64,000 nucleotides of DNA from Aquisalinus luteolus (GCF_009712425.2 NZ_VCJR02000003.1:124001-188000), one strand, 5' to 3'. Shown: positions 24,594 to 34,455, numbered from the stretch's first letter. Translations and numbers: made by a program. The notes: generated by a model not told the origin, from the letters alone.

Positions 24594-27197
24594 TTACATG
24601 GCGAAGTTGGCGCCGAGCCAGAAAGTGCGGCCGAACCTGGCATCTTCCTGCAGGAAGCGGGCACCGGGACCGGTAAGCTCCGTGCGGCCTTCATCTGTCA
24701 GGTTCACGCCCTCGGCAACGAGGCTCAGCTTCTCGCTGATATTGACCCGGACCTGCATGTCGAATTGTCCGCGATCATCCCAGTATTCATCCAGGTTCGG
24801 ATTTTCGGCATTGATCGTGTCGAGGAACTCGCCGGTCCAGTTATAGGAACCGCGCACCTCGAAATGATCGTTCTCGTAGAAGGCAACGAGGTTGTAGATC
24901 GTGTCCGGCTGCTGGAACAGGCCGGTCGAGCGGGTGGAACCGTCTGCCAGCGGAATTTCGAAGTCCGTATCAAGGATGGTCATGTTGGCCCCGACGCCCA
25001 GCCCGTCCCAAGGGGCGGGCAGGAAAGACAAGACCTGGCTGTACTGTGCCTCGAAGCCGAGAATCTCTGCAGAGGACGCATTTTCCGGCTGGGTGACAGT
25101 GTCGAACAGCTGCCCGTCAATGGTCAGGCTTGTCTGGCTCGTCCGGGTGAAGATTTCATCCTCGATATCCTTGGCGAAGACACCGACGGCGAGGATGCCA
25201 TCCGGAATGTACCATTCAGCCGATACGTCGAAATTGGTCGACTTGCGTGGTTGCAGGTCCGGATTGGAGCGGGACACGCTCAGGTCGGTAAGGTTCAGCG
25301 ACTGCCCGCGGGTCAGCGTACTGATGTCCGGGCGGCCAATGGCCTGGGACGCTGCCGCCCGCAGGACGATATCGTCGGAGATGTTGTACTTCGCTACAAC
25401 GGACGGCAGCCAGTTGTCATACTCGCCGGAAACGGTATCGGCACCGGCCGGACCGCCTTCCCATTCGGTCCGCTCATAGCGCAGGCCACCGGTCACGAAG
25501 CCCTGCGGGAAACGATACGTGCCCTGCAGGTAACCGGCATAGACCTGCTCTTCGGCCGTGGAGCCGGAGGTTGACGACGCCGACTGGGTGAACGAGCCAT
25601 TATTGGTGCGGAAGAAATCGTTCGCGCCTTCGCTGTCGATGCGGAAAGTGAATTGCTGGTTGCCCTGGAATTCGGTGTCAGCGAGCGTACGGTCGACCAC
25701 GTCGGCGAGCGTGTAGCTGAAACCGTCATTGGCGACGAAGCGGGCAAAGTCGAAACCCTCTTCTTTCTGCCGGTCACGAAAGACACCGCCGGTCTTTACT
25801 GTAAAGGCTTCACTCAGATCGAACTTCGCATTACCGGCAGCTTCGAAGATTTCATCCTCGGCGAAGCGATCGAGTTCGCCGCGATTGGTGAATGCATAGC
25901 TCTCGGGATCATAGAAGCCCTGCGGATCGAGCGGTGAATAGCGGTTGAAGAAATCGCTCGTATCGTAGCGCGCGCCGAAGCTGTTATCCGTCCGGAAGCC
26001 TTCGGTCGATTCCGGGTTTTCGAGGCTGGCGGTCGAGTAGGTGAGGCGGCCATCGAACGTCGTCATGTCGCTGGCGCGCCATTCGACCGTTGACTGAATG
26101 TTGGAGATTTCCCGGTTCAGCGTGAAACGGCCGATGCCGACAAAGCCGTAGCCGTCCTCGGTCACGCCAGACACCGGCGTCTGGTCGGTGATCGTGTCCG
26201 GCTGGGAGGAGGCGCCGCTGGTGCCGAGCTCATAGGTGAACTCGTCCCGGCGCTCATCGTCATTGAACTTCGTGTAGAGGCCGGACAGGGCGAAATCGAG
26301 CGCCTCGGTCGGTTGCCATTCCAACTTGGCCGTGCCGCCGATGCGTTCGCGGGTGTTGTTGTAGAAGAACAGGCGGTTGTTGGTCGGCACGATGATGCCG
26401 TTGCCATTTCCGATGCCGACATTGTTTCCGGCGTCGTCGAACTCGGTGTAGTCGGCGTCATCGACCTCGATCTGCGGGATCTCGAAATTGCGGATCGAGT
26501 AATCGAAGCCAAGGACGAGGCCGAACTGTTCGTCGGCACCAAAACGCTTGCCGGTTGCAAAGTTCAGTCGCCAGGGCTGCTTGCGCTCGTCCCCATCCAG
26601 CGTGCCGCCATCGCCGGACTGCTCGTGCCAGCCAACGAAAGCCGAGCCATAGAAGAAGGGCGAGTCCTCGTTAAAGGCCGAGCGGGTAATGACATTGATC
26701 GTACCGCCGATAGCGTTTGCGTCCATTTCCGGCGTCACGGATTTGACGACTTCGAGCCGCGACAGCAGGGAGGCGGGGATGACGTCGAGCGGGACGGACC
26801 GGCCGGCACCGCCGCGTTCTGGTGACGACACGATACCGCCATCGATCGTGGTGCGGTTATAGGTCGGGTTCAGGCCGCGAATGACCGGGAAGCGGGCTTC
26901 GGCCTGGTCGTTCTGCACGGCGACACCGCTGATGCGGCGGATGACGGCGGCGGTGTTGAGGTCAGGAAGGCGGCCGATATCGTCCTGGACGCTGGCATCC
27001 ACGATGTTCTCCGCATCGCGCTTGACGTCAAGCGAGCGTTTCAGGGACAGGGCCTGGCCCGTAACGACGATGGTGTCGCCGTCTACTGCCTCGACCTCCT
27101 CCTGCGCCATGGCAAGGGAGGTTGTCAGTGTGCCAACGGAAATAGTGCTGACGAGCAGTGATTTCAGAAAGGAGCCGGAAAAGGAAGGTGATCGCAT
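24594..27197 (-). CDS. TonB-dependent outer-membrane receptor
   Basis: 867 residues. Signal peptide cleaved near residue 31 (SLAMA/Q), a TonB-box-like DTIVVTG, the plug domain (about 55-170: LPDLNTAAVIRRISGVAV, VIRGLNPTYNRTTIDGG, EVVKSVTPEMDANAIGGTINVITR) and a 22-strand-type barrel ending in the C-terminal signature FWLGANFAM with terminal aromatic and hydrophobic residues. It imports a scarce nutrient using TonB energy; the substrate is not evident. The ATG at 27197 follows GAGGGG; TTG at 27212 is rejected. A Pho-box-like array lies 61-111 bases upstream. Confidence 0.93.
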   Translation of the reverse strand: MRSPSFSGSFLKSLLVSTISVGTLTTSLAMAQEEVEAVDGDTIVVTGQALSLKRSLDVKRDAENIVDASVQDDIGRLPDLNTAAVIRRISGVAVQNDQAEARFPVIRGLNPTYNRTTIDGGIVSSPERGGAGRSVPLDVIPASLLSRLEVVKSVTPEMDANAIGGTINVITRSAFNEDSPFFYGSAFVGWHEQSGDGGTLDGDERKQPWRLNFATGKRFGADEQFGLVLGFDYSIRNFEIPQIEVDDADYTEFDDAGNNVGIGNGNGIIVPTNNRLFFYNNTRERIGGTAKLEWQPTEALDFALSGLYTKFNDDERRDEFTYELGTSGASSQPDTITDQTPVSGVTEDGYGFVGIGRFTLNREISNIQSTVEWRASDMTTFDGRLTYSTASLENPESTEGFRTDNSFGARYDTSDFFNRYSPLDPQGFYDPESYAFTNRGELDRFAEDEIFEAAGNAKFDLSEAFTVKTGGVFRDRQKEEGFDFARFVANDGFSYTLADVVDRTLADTEFQGNQQFTFRIDSEGANDFFRTNNGSFTQSASSTSGSTAEEQVYAGYLQGTYRFPQGFVTGGLRYERTEWEGGPAGADTVSGEYDNWLPSVVAKYNISDDIVLRAAASQAIGRPDISTLTRGQSLNLTDLSVSRSNPDLQPRKSTNFDVSAEWYIPDGILAVGVFAKDIEDEIFTRTSQTSLTIDGQLFDTVTQPENASSAEILGFEAQYSQVLSFLPAPWDGLGVGANMTILDTDFEIPLADGSTRSTGLFQQPDTIYNLVAFYENDHFEVRGSYNWTGEFLDTINAENPNLDEYWDDRGQFDMQVRVNISEKLSLVAEGVNLTDEGRTELTGPGARFLQEDARFGRTFWLGANFAM

Positions 27198-27257
27198 CTT
27201 AATACCCCTCAAGGTGCGTGTGAGTGAATGGAATGTTCCGGCACCTAGAAAGGGAGT

Positions 27258-27308
27258 GTGACAGGGGGATGTAGGTCACATGACAGTGTCGCTGCACTTA
27301 TGTGACAG
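27258..27308 (-). promoter_or_regulatory. Pho-box-like array, three CTGTCA[C/T] units at 22-bp period
   Basis: On the minus strand CTGTCAC (27308-27302), CTGTCAT (27286-27280) and CTGTCAC (27264-27258) are spaced exactly 22 bases apart, twice the 11-bp unit of the PhoB box. The intermediate 11-bp positions are degenerate. The array ends 61 bases before the TonB receptor ATG, where an activator would sit. Phosphate control is inferred. Confidence 0.5.
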
Positions 27309-27660
27309 ATCGTATAAGGAGCATCATTCTGTAAACATTTGTACGGCCTTGGCTGCCCCGCCCGACTTCATGAAGTTTTTGATGCAGGGCTGCATCGGGA
27401 CGCTGTCTCTTGCTCCGGTTGAGGCGACCTGACTGCTTGTCGGCGGAACGCTTGGTCACCCTCAACTGGTGCCTGAAATGCGCACATGGAAAAAACATAA
27501 GCGTGTTCTTTTTTTGTTCTTGACAAACGTGGGTTCTGAGGCGGGGAGGATATTGCTAACCATTAATTCCCATGATATCCCATAACTTTCACAATGCGCG
27601 GAAAGCCCGTTCGGGGCTGCCGGTTTGCGAACCGGGCTGGGATAGAAGGGTTTCGCATCT
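27309..27660. other. Intergenic region between the TonB receptor and mraZ
   Basis: About 350 bases without a supported gene. A TTGACA at 27520-27525 could be a -35 element for mraZ, but no good -10 lies at normal distance. GTGGG (27529-27533) and GCGGG (27541-27545) before mraZ are reminiscent of MraZ-box repeats, but their 12-base spacing is off the usual 10. No tRNA or clear hairpin was found. Confidence 0.5.
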
Positions 27661-28194
27661 ATGGCATCGGCCACGGAGATTGCTGGCGAGGTAAGGAGCG
27701 CAGGGGACATCCAGTTCCTCGGCGCCTTCACCAACAAGCTCGACTCCAAGGGCCGCCTGTCCGTGCCTGCCGACTTCCGCAAGATGCTGATCGGCGCCAA
27801 TCCTGATTTCGACGGCTTCATCTGTGCACGCTCGCTGACCCGGCCGGTGCTGGAATGCGGTGGCCCTGCGCTGCTCGACCATTTCATGCGTCAGGTTTCC
27901 TCCATCGATGAGTTCGACGAGGACCGCGAATTGCTGGAGGAGGCGTTCCTTGCCAGTTCCCAGCGCCTGTTCTTTGACGAGACAGGCCGCGTGTCGATGC
28001 CGGCGGAAATGCGAGAGCATTGCGGGCTGACCACCCATGCGACGCTGGTCGGCCGCCGCGGCATCTTCCAGATCTGGCATCCCGATACGTACAAGGAGCG
28101 GATGGATAAGCTCGGCGGCATCATCGCCCGCCATGGCGAGACCATGCGTGCCCGCACTCTCCCCAGCATGGAGAAGGGGGCGCGCCGTGACTGA
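27661..28194 (+). CDS. mraZ: Transcriptional regulator MraZ
   Basis: 177 residues with two SpoVT/AbrB-like repeats: FTNKLDSKGRLSVPADFRKML (about 22-42) and FDETGRVSMPAEMREHCGL (about 103-122). MraZ forms rings that bind repeats upstream of the dcw cluster and regulate it. It is the first gene of the cluster, and its end overlaps the rsmH start by eight bases. The N-terminus is about 18 residues longer than in E. coli. Confidence 0.95.
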   Translation: MASATEIAGEVRSAGDIQFLGAFTNKLDSKGRLSVPADFRKMLIGANPDFDGFICARSLTRPVLECGGPALLDHFMRQVSSIDEFDEDRELLEEAFLASSQRLFFDETGRVSMPAEMREHCGLTTHATLVGRRGIFQIWHPDTYKERMDKLGGIIARHGETMRARTLPSMEKGARRD

Positions 28195-29236
28195 CAAGTT
28201 GCAGGACGATCACTCCCGTTCCTTCGGTCACGTCCCGGTCATGGGCCGTCAGGCGGTCGACGCGCTCGCGCCGGTCGATGGCGGTGTCTATGTCGACGCG
28301 ACCATGGGCGGCGGCGGCTATTCGCGCATGATCCTCGGGCGTGCAGGCTGCACGGTCTATGGTTTCGACCGCGATCCCGTCGCGATCGAGCGGGCGCAGG
28401 CCTGGTCAGGTGCCTATGCCGGGCGCATGGTGCTGGCTCCTCATCCGTTCGACCGGCTGGAAGAGGTGCTGCGCGAGCTTGGTGTCGAGGCTGTCGACGG
28501 TATCGTCTTCGATCTTGGTGTTTCCTCCGTCCAGCTCGACGAAGCAGAGCGCGGCTTTTCCTTCGCCAAGGATGGCCCGCTGAACATGCGTATGGATTCC
28601 TCGACCGATCAGTCGGCGGAGGATCTGGTCAATCATGCCAGCGAGAAAGACCTCGCCGACATTCTCTATATTTACGGCGAGGAGAAGAAATCCCGCGCCA
28701 TCGCCCGGGCCATTGTGCGCGAGCGCGAGAAGGCCCCGATCACCCGCACGCTGCAACTGGCGGAGATCATCGCCGGTGCCGTCGGCCCGCGCGGCAAGGA
28801 AAAGATCCACCCCGCGACCCGCGCCTTCCAGGCGATCCGCATCTTCATCAATGACGAACTCGGCCAGCTGGTGCGCGGGCTGATCGCTGCCGAGGCGATG
28901 CTGAAGCCCGCAGCACGCCTTGTCGTCGTCACTTTCCATTCGCTGGAGGACCGCATCGTCAAGCGCTTCCTGACCATGCGGGCGGGCAAGCAGGGTGGTG
29001 GTTCGCGCCACATGCCGCTGCCGGACGAAGGCGACGCACCGACCTTCACGCTGCTCTATGGTAAGGCCGTCGATGCCGATGACGAAGAGGTTTCTGCCAA
29101 CCCGCGGGCCCGGTCAGCACGCCTGCGCGCCGGCATCCGCACCACCGCCCCGGCGCAACCCGCCGATGAAGAATTCCTGTCGCGTATCGGGCTGCCGCGC
29201 CCGACATTTTCACCTGCCCTGAAATCCTGGAGTTAA
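28187..29236 (+). CDS. rsmH: 16S rRNA C1402 N4-methyltransferase RsmH
   Basis: 349 residues from GTG 28187, preceded by GGAGAAGGGGG and overlapping mraZ. Motifs: HVPVMGRQAVDAL, the SAM site VDATMGGGGYSRMIL, GIVFDLGVSSVQLDEAERGFSF, RAFQAIRIFINDEL and VVTFHSLEDRIVKRF. It methylates 16S rRNA in the decoding centre. A longer frame beginning at 28037 merely overlaps mraZ and is rejected. Confidence 0.95.
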   Translation: MTDKLQDDHSRSFGHVPVMGRQAVDALAPVDGGVYVDATMGGGGYSRMILGRAGCTVYGFDRDPVAIERAQAWSGAYAGRMVLAPHPFDRLEEVLRELGVEAVDGIVFDLGVSSVQLDEAERGFSFAKDGPLNMRMDSSTDQSAEDLVNHASEKDLADILYIYGEEKKSRAIARAIVREREKAPITRTLQLAEIIAGAVGPRGKEKIHPATRAFQAIRIFINDELGQLVRGLIAAEAMLKPAARLVVVTFHSLEDRIVKRFLTMRAGKQGGGSRHMPLPDEGDAPTFTLLYGKAVDADDEEVSANPRARSARLRAGIRTTAPAQPADEEFLSRIGLPRPTFSPALKSWS

Positions 29237-29239
29237 GAC

Positions 29240-29623
29240 ATGCTGCGTATTTCCACTCTTTTCTTCTGTCTCTTGCTCGCCGCCGCAGCCGTCGGTCGCT
29301 ACAAGGCCGAGGCCAATGTCAGGGCTGACAAGGCCGAGATCAGGTCGATCGAAAGCCAGATTGCAGCCGAAGAGCAAAAGATCAGTGAGCTGAAGCTGGA
29401 GGTCGAGGTTCTGGAATCCGGCCCGCGCCTCGCGCAGCTTGCCTCTCATCGGCTTGACCTTGTGCCGGCCCGCTCGGCCCAGCTCGCCGATGCACGCAAG
29501 TTCGCCATGCTGATCGAGGCGGGCGATGCCGCGACCATCGCCCCGCGCCGCCGCGACAATGGGGACTTCATCATCAACGCAATCGCGATGGCCGATTTTG
29601 GCCAGCCTGAGCAGAAACAGTAA
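29240..29623 (+). CDS. ftsL: Cell division protein FtsL
   Basis: 127 residues: a short cytoplasmic start, one membrane helix (about 4-18), then a heptad-rich coiled coil (about 28-65: ADKAEIRSIESQIAAEEQKISELKLEVEVL) and the family-like RLAQLASHRLDLVPA segment. FtsL sequence is weakly conserved, but size, topology and position between rsmH and ftsI leave little doubt. It bridges FtsB/FtsQ and activates FtsWI. It begins three bases after the rsmH stop. Confidence 0.85.
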   Translation: MLRISTLFFCLLLAAAAVGRYKAEANVRADKAEIRSIESQIAAEEQKISELKLEVEVLESGPRLAQLASHRLDLVPARSAQLADARKFAMLIEAGDAATIAPRRRDNGDFIINAIAMADFGQPEQKQ

Positions 29624-29634
29624 GGGGCTTGTGA

Positions 29635-31503
29635 GTGCTGGCGTGGCTGACAGGACGGCGTAGCAAGTCGGCGAAAGCCGAGATCATCTTTGACGGCTCC
29701 CTGCCGGAGATGCCTGCGGAGCCATGCCTGCCGATCTCCGGCCGCACGACGCTCGTCGGCCGGGAGGCTGGTCGCGCCCGTCAGCTGCAGGGGCGAATCT
29801 GGCTGTGCCTGTCGGTCTTTGTCCTGATCTTTTCAGGCCTCGCCCTGCGCCTTGCCAATATCACACTGGTCAGTCCGGAGCCTGAGAAGGTCATGGTCGC
29901 GAGCCGTGCGATTGCCGAGCCGGGCGAGCGCCCGGAGATTACCGACCGCAACGGCGTCTCCCTCGCGCTGAACCGTACCGTCACCGGCCTCGCCATCGAC
30001 ACCAAGATGGTCTGGGACGCGATGGAAACGGCGCAAGGCATCGCGAGCGTCTTCCCGCAATATGATCCCTCTGCGCTCGCCCGCCGTATCGAGGACAAGA
30101 AATACATCATCCTGCGTAACGAGCTGACCGCAGAGGAACAGCGCGCGCTCCTGACCCTCGGCCTGCCGGGCGTGACCTTCCCGGAGACCACCAAGCGCGT
30201 CTATCCGCAAGGCGCGCTCGCCGCACATGCCGCAGGCTATACCATTGCAGGGCGCGGCGGTGTCGCAGGGCTGGAATTTGTTGCCGACGAACATGCGGGT
30301 GAGGGCAAGCTTGCCTCCTCCATCGATGTCCGCGCCCAGCAGATCCTGGAAGAAGAAATCCGTGCCGGGATGGACCGCTTCAAGGTCGACAGCGCTTGGG
30401 GCGTGATCATGAAGGCCAAGACGGGCGAGGTCGTCGCGCTCGCCTCCATGCCGTCCTTCAATCCGAACGAGGTCAATGACTCTCCCGCCGATCACTGGCG
30501 CAATCGCGCGATGCAGGACCGGTATGAACTCGGTTCCGCCTTCAAGGTCATCACGGCGGCCAGCGTTATCGAGGAGGGGATTGCGTCCCCCGAAACGCTC
30601 TATGACGCCCGTAAACCGCTGAAGGTCTATGACCGCACGATCTATGACTTCCACCCGCGCCGGGAGATCATGAGCCTGTCGAAAGTCGTTCAGCACTCAT
30701 CCAATATCGGTATCGCCCGCGCAGCGCTCGACCTTGGCCGCGAGAGGCAGAGGGAATATTTCGCCCAGCTCGGCCTGACCGAAGCGGTGAAGACCGAACT
30801 GCCGGAAAGCCGCGACCCTGACCTGCCACTGCGCTGGGGGCCGGTCGAGACGGCGACAATCTCCTATGGCCACGGCATCGCCGTCACGCCGCTGCAGCTG
30901 ACTGCCGCGATCAGCGCCGTCATCAATGGCGGCATCTATCGCACGCCGACCTTCCTGAAGGTCGAGGACCAGACCGGCGCCAGCCGCGAGGGCCGCCAGG
31001 TCTTCTCCCCCGAAACCTCTGCCAAGATGCGGCTGATCATGCGCCAGGTCATCACCGATGGTTCTGCGTCGAGGGCCGAGGCGCCGGGCTACTACCCCAT
31101 CGGCAAGACGGCGACGGCCGACAAGCCCGGCATTGGCGGCTATCGCGACAACGCCCGCCTCTCGTCTTTCGTCGGGGCGTTCCCCGGCTATGACCCGGAA
31201 TATGTCATCCTCGTCTCCTTCGACGAGCCTCACGGCATCGAGGCAACCTATGGCTATGCGACTGCAGGCTGGGTCGCCGCGCCGGTCTTCGGCAATATCG
31301 TCGCCCGCATGGGGCCGGTGCTGGGCATCGCGCCCGCCCATGACGATCTTGCTTTTGCCCAATTCATGGCGGGTTTGCGCTCTAGCGAGGAAGTCACCCT
31401 TGCCCTGAACGATCAGATTGATGTGAGCGCTACGGCCTCGCTGGAGGTTGGCGAAGAGATGGATGATGTGGCAAGGCTGCTGGCAAAGGAGCTTGGCCCA
31501 TGA
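29635..31503 (+). CDS. ftsI: Septal peptidoglycan transpeptidase FtsI (PBP3), KTA variant
   Basis: 622 residues. A basic cytoplasmic start, a membrane helix (about 58-78), the pedestal domain and a penicillin-binding transpeptidase domain. Catalytic motifs: SxxK as Ser301-Ala-Phe-Lys304, SxN as Ser355-Ser-Asn357, and the third motif as Lys491-Thr-Ala493 (IGKTATADKP) where KTG is usual. The GTG at 29635 follows AAGGGG. FtsI crosslinks septal wall made by FtsW. The stop overlaps murE. Confidence 0.94.
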   Translation: MLAWLTGRRSKSAKAEIIFDGSLPEMPAEPCLPISGRTTLVGREAGRARQLQGRIWLCLSVFVLIFSGLALRLANITLVSPEPEKVMVASRAIAEPGERPEITDRNGVSLALNRTVTGLAIDTKMVWDAMETAQGIASVFPQYDPSALARRIEDKKYIILRNELTAEEQRALLTLGLPGVTFPETTKRVYPQGALAAHAAGYTIAGRGGVAGLEFVADEHAGEGKLASSIDVRAQQILEEEIRAGMDRFKVDSAWGVIMKAKTGEVVALASMPSFNPNEVNDSPADHWRNRAMQDRYELGSAFKVITAASVIEEGIASPETLYDARKPLKVYDRTIYDFHPRREIMSLSKVVQHSSNIGIARAALDLGRERQREYFAQLGLTEAVKTELPESRDPDLPLRWGPVETATISYGHGIAVTPLQLTAAISAVINGGIYRTPTFLKVEDQTGASREGRQVFSPETSAKMRLIMRQVITDGSASRAEAPGYYPIGKTATADKPGIGGYRDNARLSSFVGAFPGYDPEYVILVSFDEPHGIEATYGYATAGWVAAPVFGNIVARMGPVLGIAPAHDDLAFAQFMAGLRSSEEVTLALNDQIDVSATASLEVGEEMDDVARLLAKELGP

Positions 31504-32978
31504 CAACGACACCGATGAAACTCTCCGCCCTGACCGGCCGTGCCGATCTTGGCAAGGACCCTGAAATCACTGGCATGACCGCCGACAGCCGTGCCGTGCA
31601 GCCGGGCTTTCTCTTCGCTGCTCTGCCGGGCACGAAGATGGACGGTGCCGACTTCATTCCGCAGGCGGAGGAGGCGGGCGCCTTCGCCGTGCTCGCCCTG
31701 CCGGGCACCAAGGCCAATGTGCCGGTCATCGAGAGCGACAATCCACGCCTCGCGCTGGCGCAATACGCCGCGAAGCTCCATCCTGGCCAGCCGGAACTGG
31801 TCGCAGGCGTCACCGGCACAAACGGCAAGACATCCATTGCGCGCTTCTGCCAGCAGCTCTGGGGCATGCTCGGTCACAAGGCCGGGTCGCTCGGCACGCT
31901 CGGCGCCTATGCGGCGGGCTATGAATACACGCTGCGCCACACGACGCCGGACCCTGTCGAAATCCATCAGGTCCTGTCGACCATGGCGACGCTCGGCACC
32001 ACCCATCTGGCGATGGAGGTCTCCAGCCACGGCCTGTCGCAATACCGCGCCGACGGGGTGAAATTCTCGCTCGCGGCCTTCACCAACATCACTCAGGACC
32101 ATCTCGATTATCACCCTGATTTCGACGATTACTTCAACGCCAAGAAACGTCTGTTCACCGAGCTTCTGCCGGAAGGCGGCGTGGCGGTCGTCAATGTCGA
32201 TGGTGCCGGGGCAGAGGAAATGGGCCGCGCAATCACCGGGGCAGGGCGTAGGCTCTTCTCCGTCGGGCGCAAGGGGGCTGACATCCGCCTGATCGAGACC
32301 TCGCCTCTGCCGGACGGCACGTCGCTGTCGCTGGAAGCTGGCGGTACGCGCTATGACCTGCACCTGCCGCTGATTGGCTATTTCCAGGCGGAAAACGCGC
32401 TGGTTGCCGCCGGGCTCGTCATCGCGTCCGGTCACGAGGTCGACCAAGTCATGCCGCTGCTGGAAAAACTCGAAGGCGCACCGGGCCGCATGCAGCTGGC
32501 CGACGAGCTGGAGTTTAAAGACGGCAAAGCCGGCGTCTATGTCGACTTCGCCCATACGCCGGATGCGATCGAGACGGCGCTGAAGGCGATCCGCCCCCAT
32601 GCGGAGAACCGCATCATCATTATCATCGGCGCTGGTGGCGACCGCGACAACCGCAAGCGCCCGCTGATGGGCAAGGCCGCTGCCGCCGGTGCCGACAAGG
32701 TTATTGTCACGGATGACAATCCGCGCACGGAAGACCCGGCGGAAATCCGCCGTCAGGTCATGGAAGGTTGCCCGGACGCAGAAGAGATTGGCGGTCGCGA
32801 GGCCGCCATCATGGCGGGCCTGAAAGACCTTCAGGCAGGCGATGTCCTGCTGATCGCAGGCAAGGGGCACGAGTCGGGTCAGACCGTGGGGACGGTCACG
32901 CACCCGTTCAACGACCGCGAGGTCGCGCAAAGGCTGGTGGGACAGCTAAAATCTGCAACCGATCAGGATGGGGCCTGA
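31500..32978 (+). CDS. murE: UDP-MurNAc-L-Ala-D-Glu:meso-DAP ligase MurE
   Basis: 492 residues. ATP loop VTGTNGKTS, the NITQDHLDYHPDFDDYFNAKKRLF segment with the Mg-binding His and the carbamylated-lysine motif, and the DNPRTEDP motif that marks addition of meso-diaminopimelate rather than L-lysine. Cytoplasmic Mur ligase step three. The normal motifs here are a useful contrast to the altered murD three genes on. Starts in ATGA overlap with ftsI. Confidence 0.96.
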   Translation: MTTTPMKLSALTGRADLGKDPEITGMTADSRAVQPGFLFAALPGTKMDGADFIPQAEEAGAFAVLALPGTKANVPVIESDNPRLALAQYAAKLHPGQPELVAGVTGTNGKTSIARFCQQLWGMLGHKAGSLGTLGAYAAGYEYTLRHTTPDPVEIHQVLSTMATLGTTHLAMEVSSHGLSQYRADGVKFSLAAFTNITQDHLDYHPDFDDYFNAKKRLFTELLPEGGVAVVNVDGAGAEEMGRAITGAGRRLFSVGRKGADIRLIETSPLPDGTSLSLEAGGTRYDLHLPLIGYFQAENALVAAGLVIASGHEVDQVMPLLEKLEGAPGRMQLADELEFKDGKAGVYVDFAHTPDAIETALKAIRPHAENRIIIIIGAGGDRDNRKRPLMGKAAAAGADKVIVTDDNPRTEDPAEIRRQVMEGCPDAEEIGGREAAIMAGLKDLQAGDVLLIAGKGHESGQTVGTVTHPFNDREVAQRLVGQLKSATDQDGA

Positions 32979-32998
32979 TGCACAAAGGAGCTTGGGAG

Positions 32999-34453
32999 AT
33001 GAGTACTTTATGGAATGCCTATGAGGCCGCCGCCGCGACCGGGGGTGCGTTATGCGCCCGCGGCGATCTCGGTGACAATGACGAGGTCCTGCCGGAGGAA
33101 AGCTGGATCGCGTCGGGCCTGTCGATCGACACCCGCACCATCCGCAAGGGCGATATCTTCGTCGCCCTGAAAGCTGCCCGCGACGGCCACGACTTCGTGC
33201 GCAATGCGTTCAAGGCCGGTGCCTCCGCCGCGCTCGTCTCCCGCGCGCCGGAAGACACGCCGGATGGCGCGCCTCTCCTGCTGGTTCAGGACACCCAGAA
33301 AGGGCTGGAGGCGCTCGCCGCCGCCGCCCGCGACCGCTGCTTCGGCAAGCTGATCGGCGTCACCGGCTCAGCCGGCAAGACATCGACCAAGGAAATGCTC
33401 CGCACCATGCTGATGGGGCAGGGCAAGGTGCACGCCGCCGAGAAGAGCTTCAACAATCACTGGGGCGTGCCGCTGACCCTCGCGGCGCTGCAGCCGGACA
33501 CGGATTATGGTGTCTTCGAGATCGGCATGAACCATGCCGGCGAGATCACGCCGCTGACGAAACTCGTCCGTCCCCACGTGGCCATCGTCACCACCGTTGC
33601 CGCAGCCCATCTGGAGTTCTTCGATTCAGTTGCCGCCATCGCAGAGGCGAAAGCGGAAATCATCCTTGGCCTGCGCAAGGGCGGTACGGCTGTGCTGCCC
33701 ATCGACAATGAACATTTTGCAATCCTCGCGAAGCAGGTTAGCGATATTAATCAGTATGGGCGGGAGATAAAAACGATAACATTCGGTAGGGCCGAGGGGG
33801 CCGACCTGCGCATGCTGGACTATACCGCCACCACAGAGGGGCGTGGCACCATCGCCGCCGAAATCTTCGGCGAACGGAAGAGTTTCACCATCGGTCTCGC
33901 CGGGGAGCATCAGGCGATGAACGCGCTCGCCGCGCTCGCTGCAGTCAGGGCCGTCGGTGGCGATCTCGGCCTCGCCATGGAAGCACTCGCGGGTCACCGC
34001 CCAGTCGGCGGCCGTGGCAAGCCGGTCGACCTCAATCTCGACGGCAAGTCAGTTACCCTTCTCGATGAAAGCTACAATGCCAATCCGGCCTCCATGGCCG
34101 CGGCTATCCATGTGCTTGCCTCGTGGAAAGGTGCGCAGAAGATCGCCGTGCTGGGCGAAATGCGAGAACTCGGCGACAACGGCCCGACGCTGCATGCTGG
34201 TCTTGGCCCCTTGCTGGAAAAGGCGGGCGTCTCCCGCGTCTATGCCGCCGGCACGCTGATGAAGCCGATGTTCGACGCTCTGCCCGAGGCCATGAAAGGC
34301 AAATGGGCACAAACCGCCGCCGCCCTCGTTGACAATGTCGCCAGCGACGCCGAAGACGGCGCTGTCATCATGGCCAAGGGCTCCAATGCCTCCCGCGTTT
34401 CCGCCTTCGTCGAGGCGCTGACCGAGCGGGCAGGGGGAGCGCATCAGGAATAA
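32999..34453 (+). CDS. murF: UDP-MurNAc-tripeptide D-Ala-D-Ala ligase MurF
   Basis: 484 residues from ATG 32999, which has AAGGAG eight bases upstream; an in-frame ATG at 32978 overlapping the murE stop is possible. Motifs: [47 protein letters not shown] with the catalytic lysine, and [13 protein letters not shown]. It adds D-Ala-D-Ala to complete the pentapeptide. A short AT-rich stretch with rare ATA and AGG codons at about 33715-33790 stands out within the gene. Confidence 0.96.
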   Translation: MSTLWNAYEAAAATGGALCARGDLGDNDEVLPEESWIASGLSIDTRTIRKGDIFVALKAARDGHDFVRNAFKAGASAALVSRAPEDTPDGAPLLLVQDTQKGLEALAAAARDRCFGKLIGVTGSAGKTSTKEMLRTMLMGQGKVHAAEKSFNNHWGVPLTLAALQPDTDYGVFEIGMNHAGEITPLTKLVRPHVAIVTTVAAAHLEFFDSVAAIAEAKAEIILGLRKGGTAVLPIDNEHFAILAKQVSDINQYGREIKTITFGRAEGADLRMLDYTATTEGRGTIAAEIFGERKSFTIGLAGEHQAMNALAALAAVRAVGGDLGLAMEALAGHRPVGGRGKPVDLNLDGKSVTLLDESYNANPASMAAAIHVLASWKGAQKIAVLGEMRELGDNGPTLHAGLGPLLEKAGVSRVYAAGTLMKPMFDALPEAMKGKWAQTAAALVDNVASDAEDGAVIMAKGSNASRVSAFVEALTERAGGAHQE

Positions 34454-34455
34454 TC

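Noticed and set aside
27520-27560. Complete sigma-70 promoter and MraZ boxes before mraZ
   Set aside because: TTGACA is present but no -10 at normal spacing; the GTGGG-like repeats are 12 rather than 10 bases apart.
31413-32930. 505-codon minus-strand ORF across murE
   Set aside because: Shadow of murE, which carries complete Mur ligase motifs on the plus strand.
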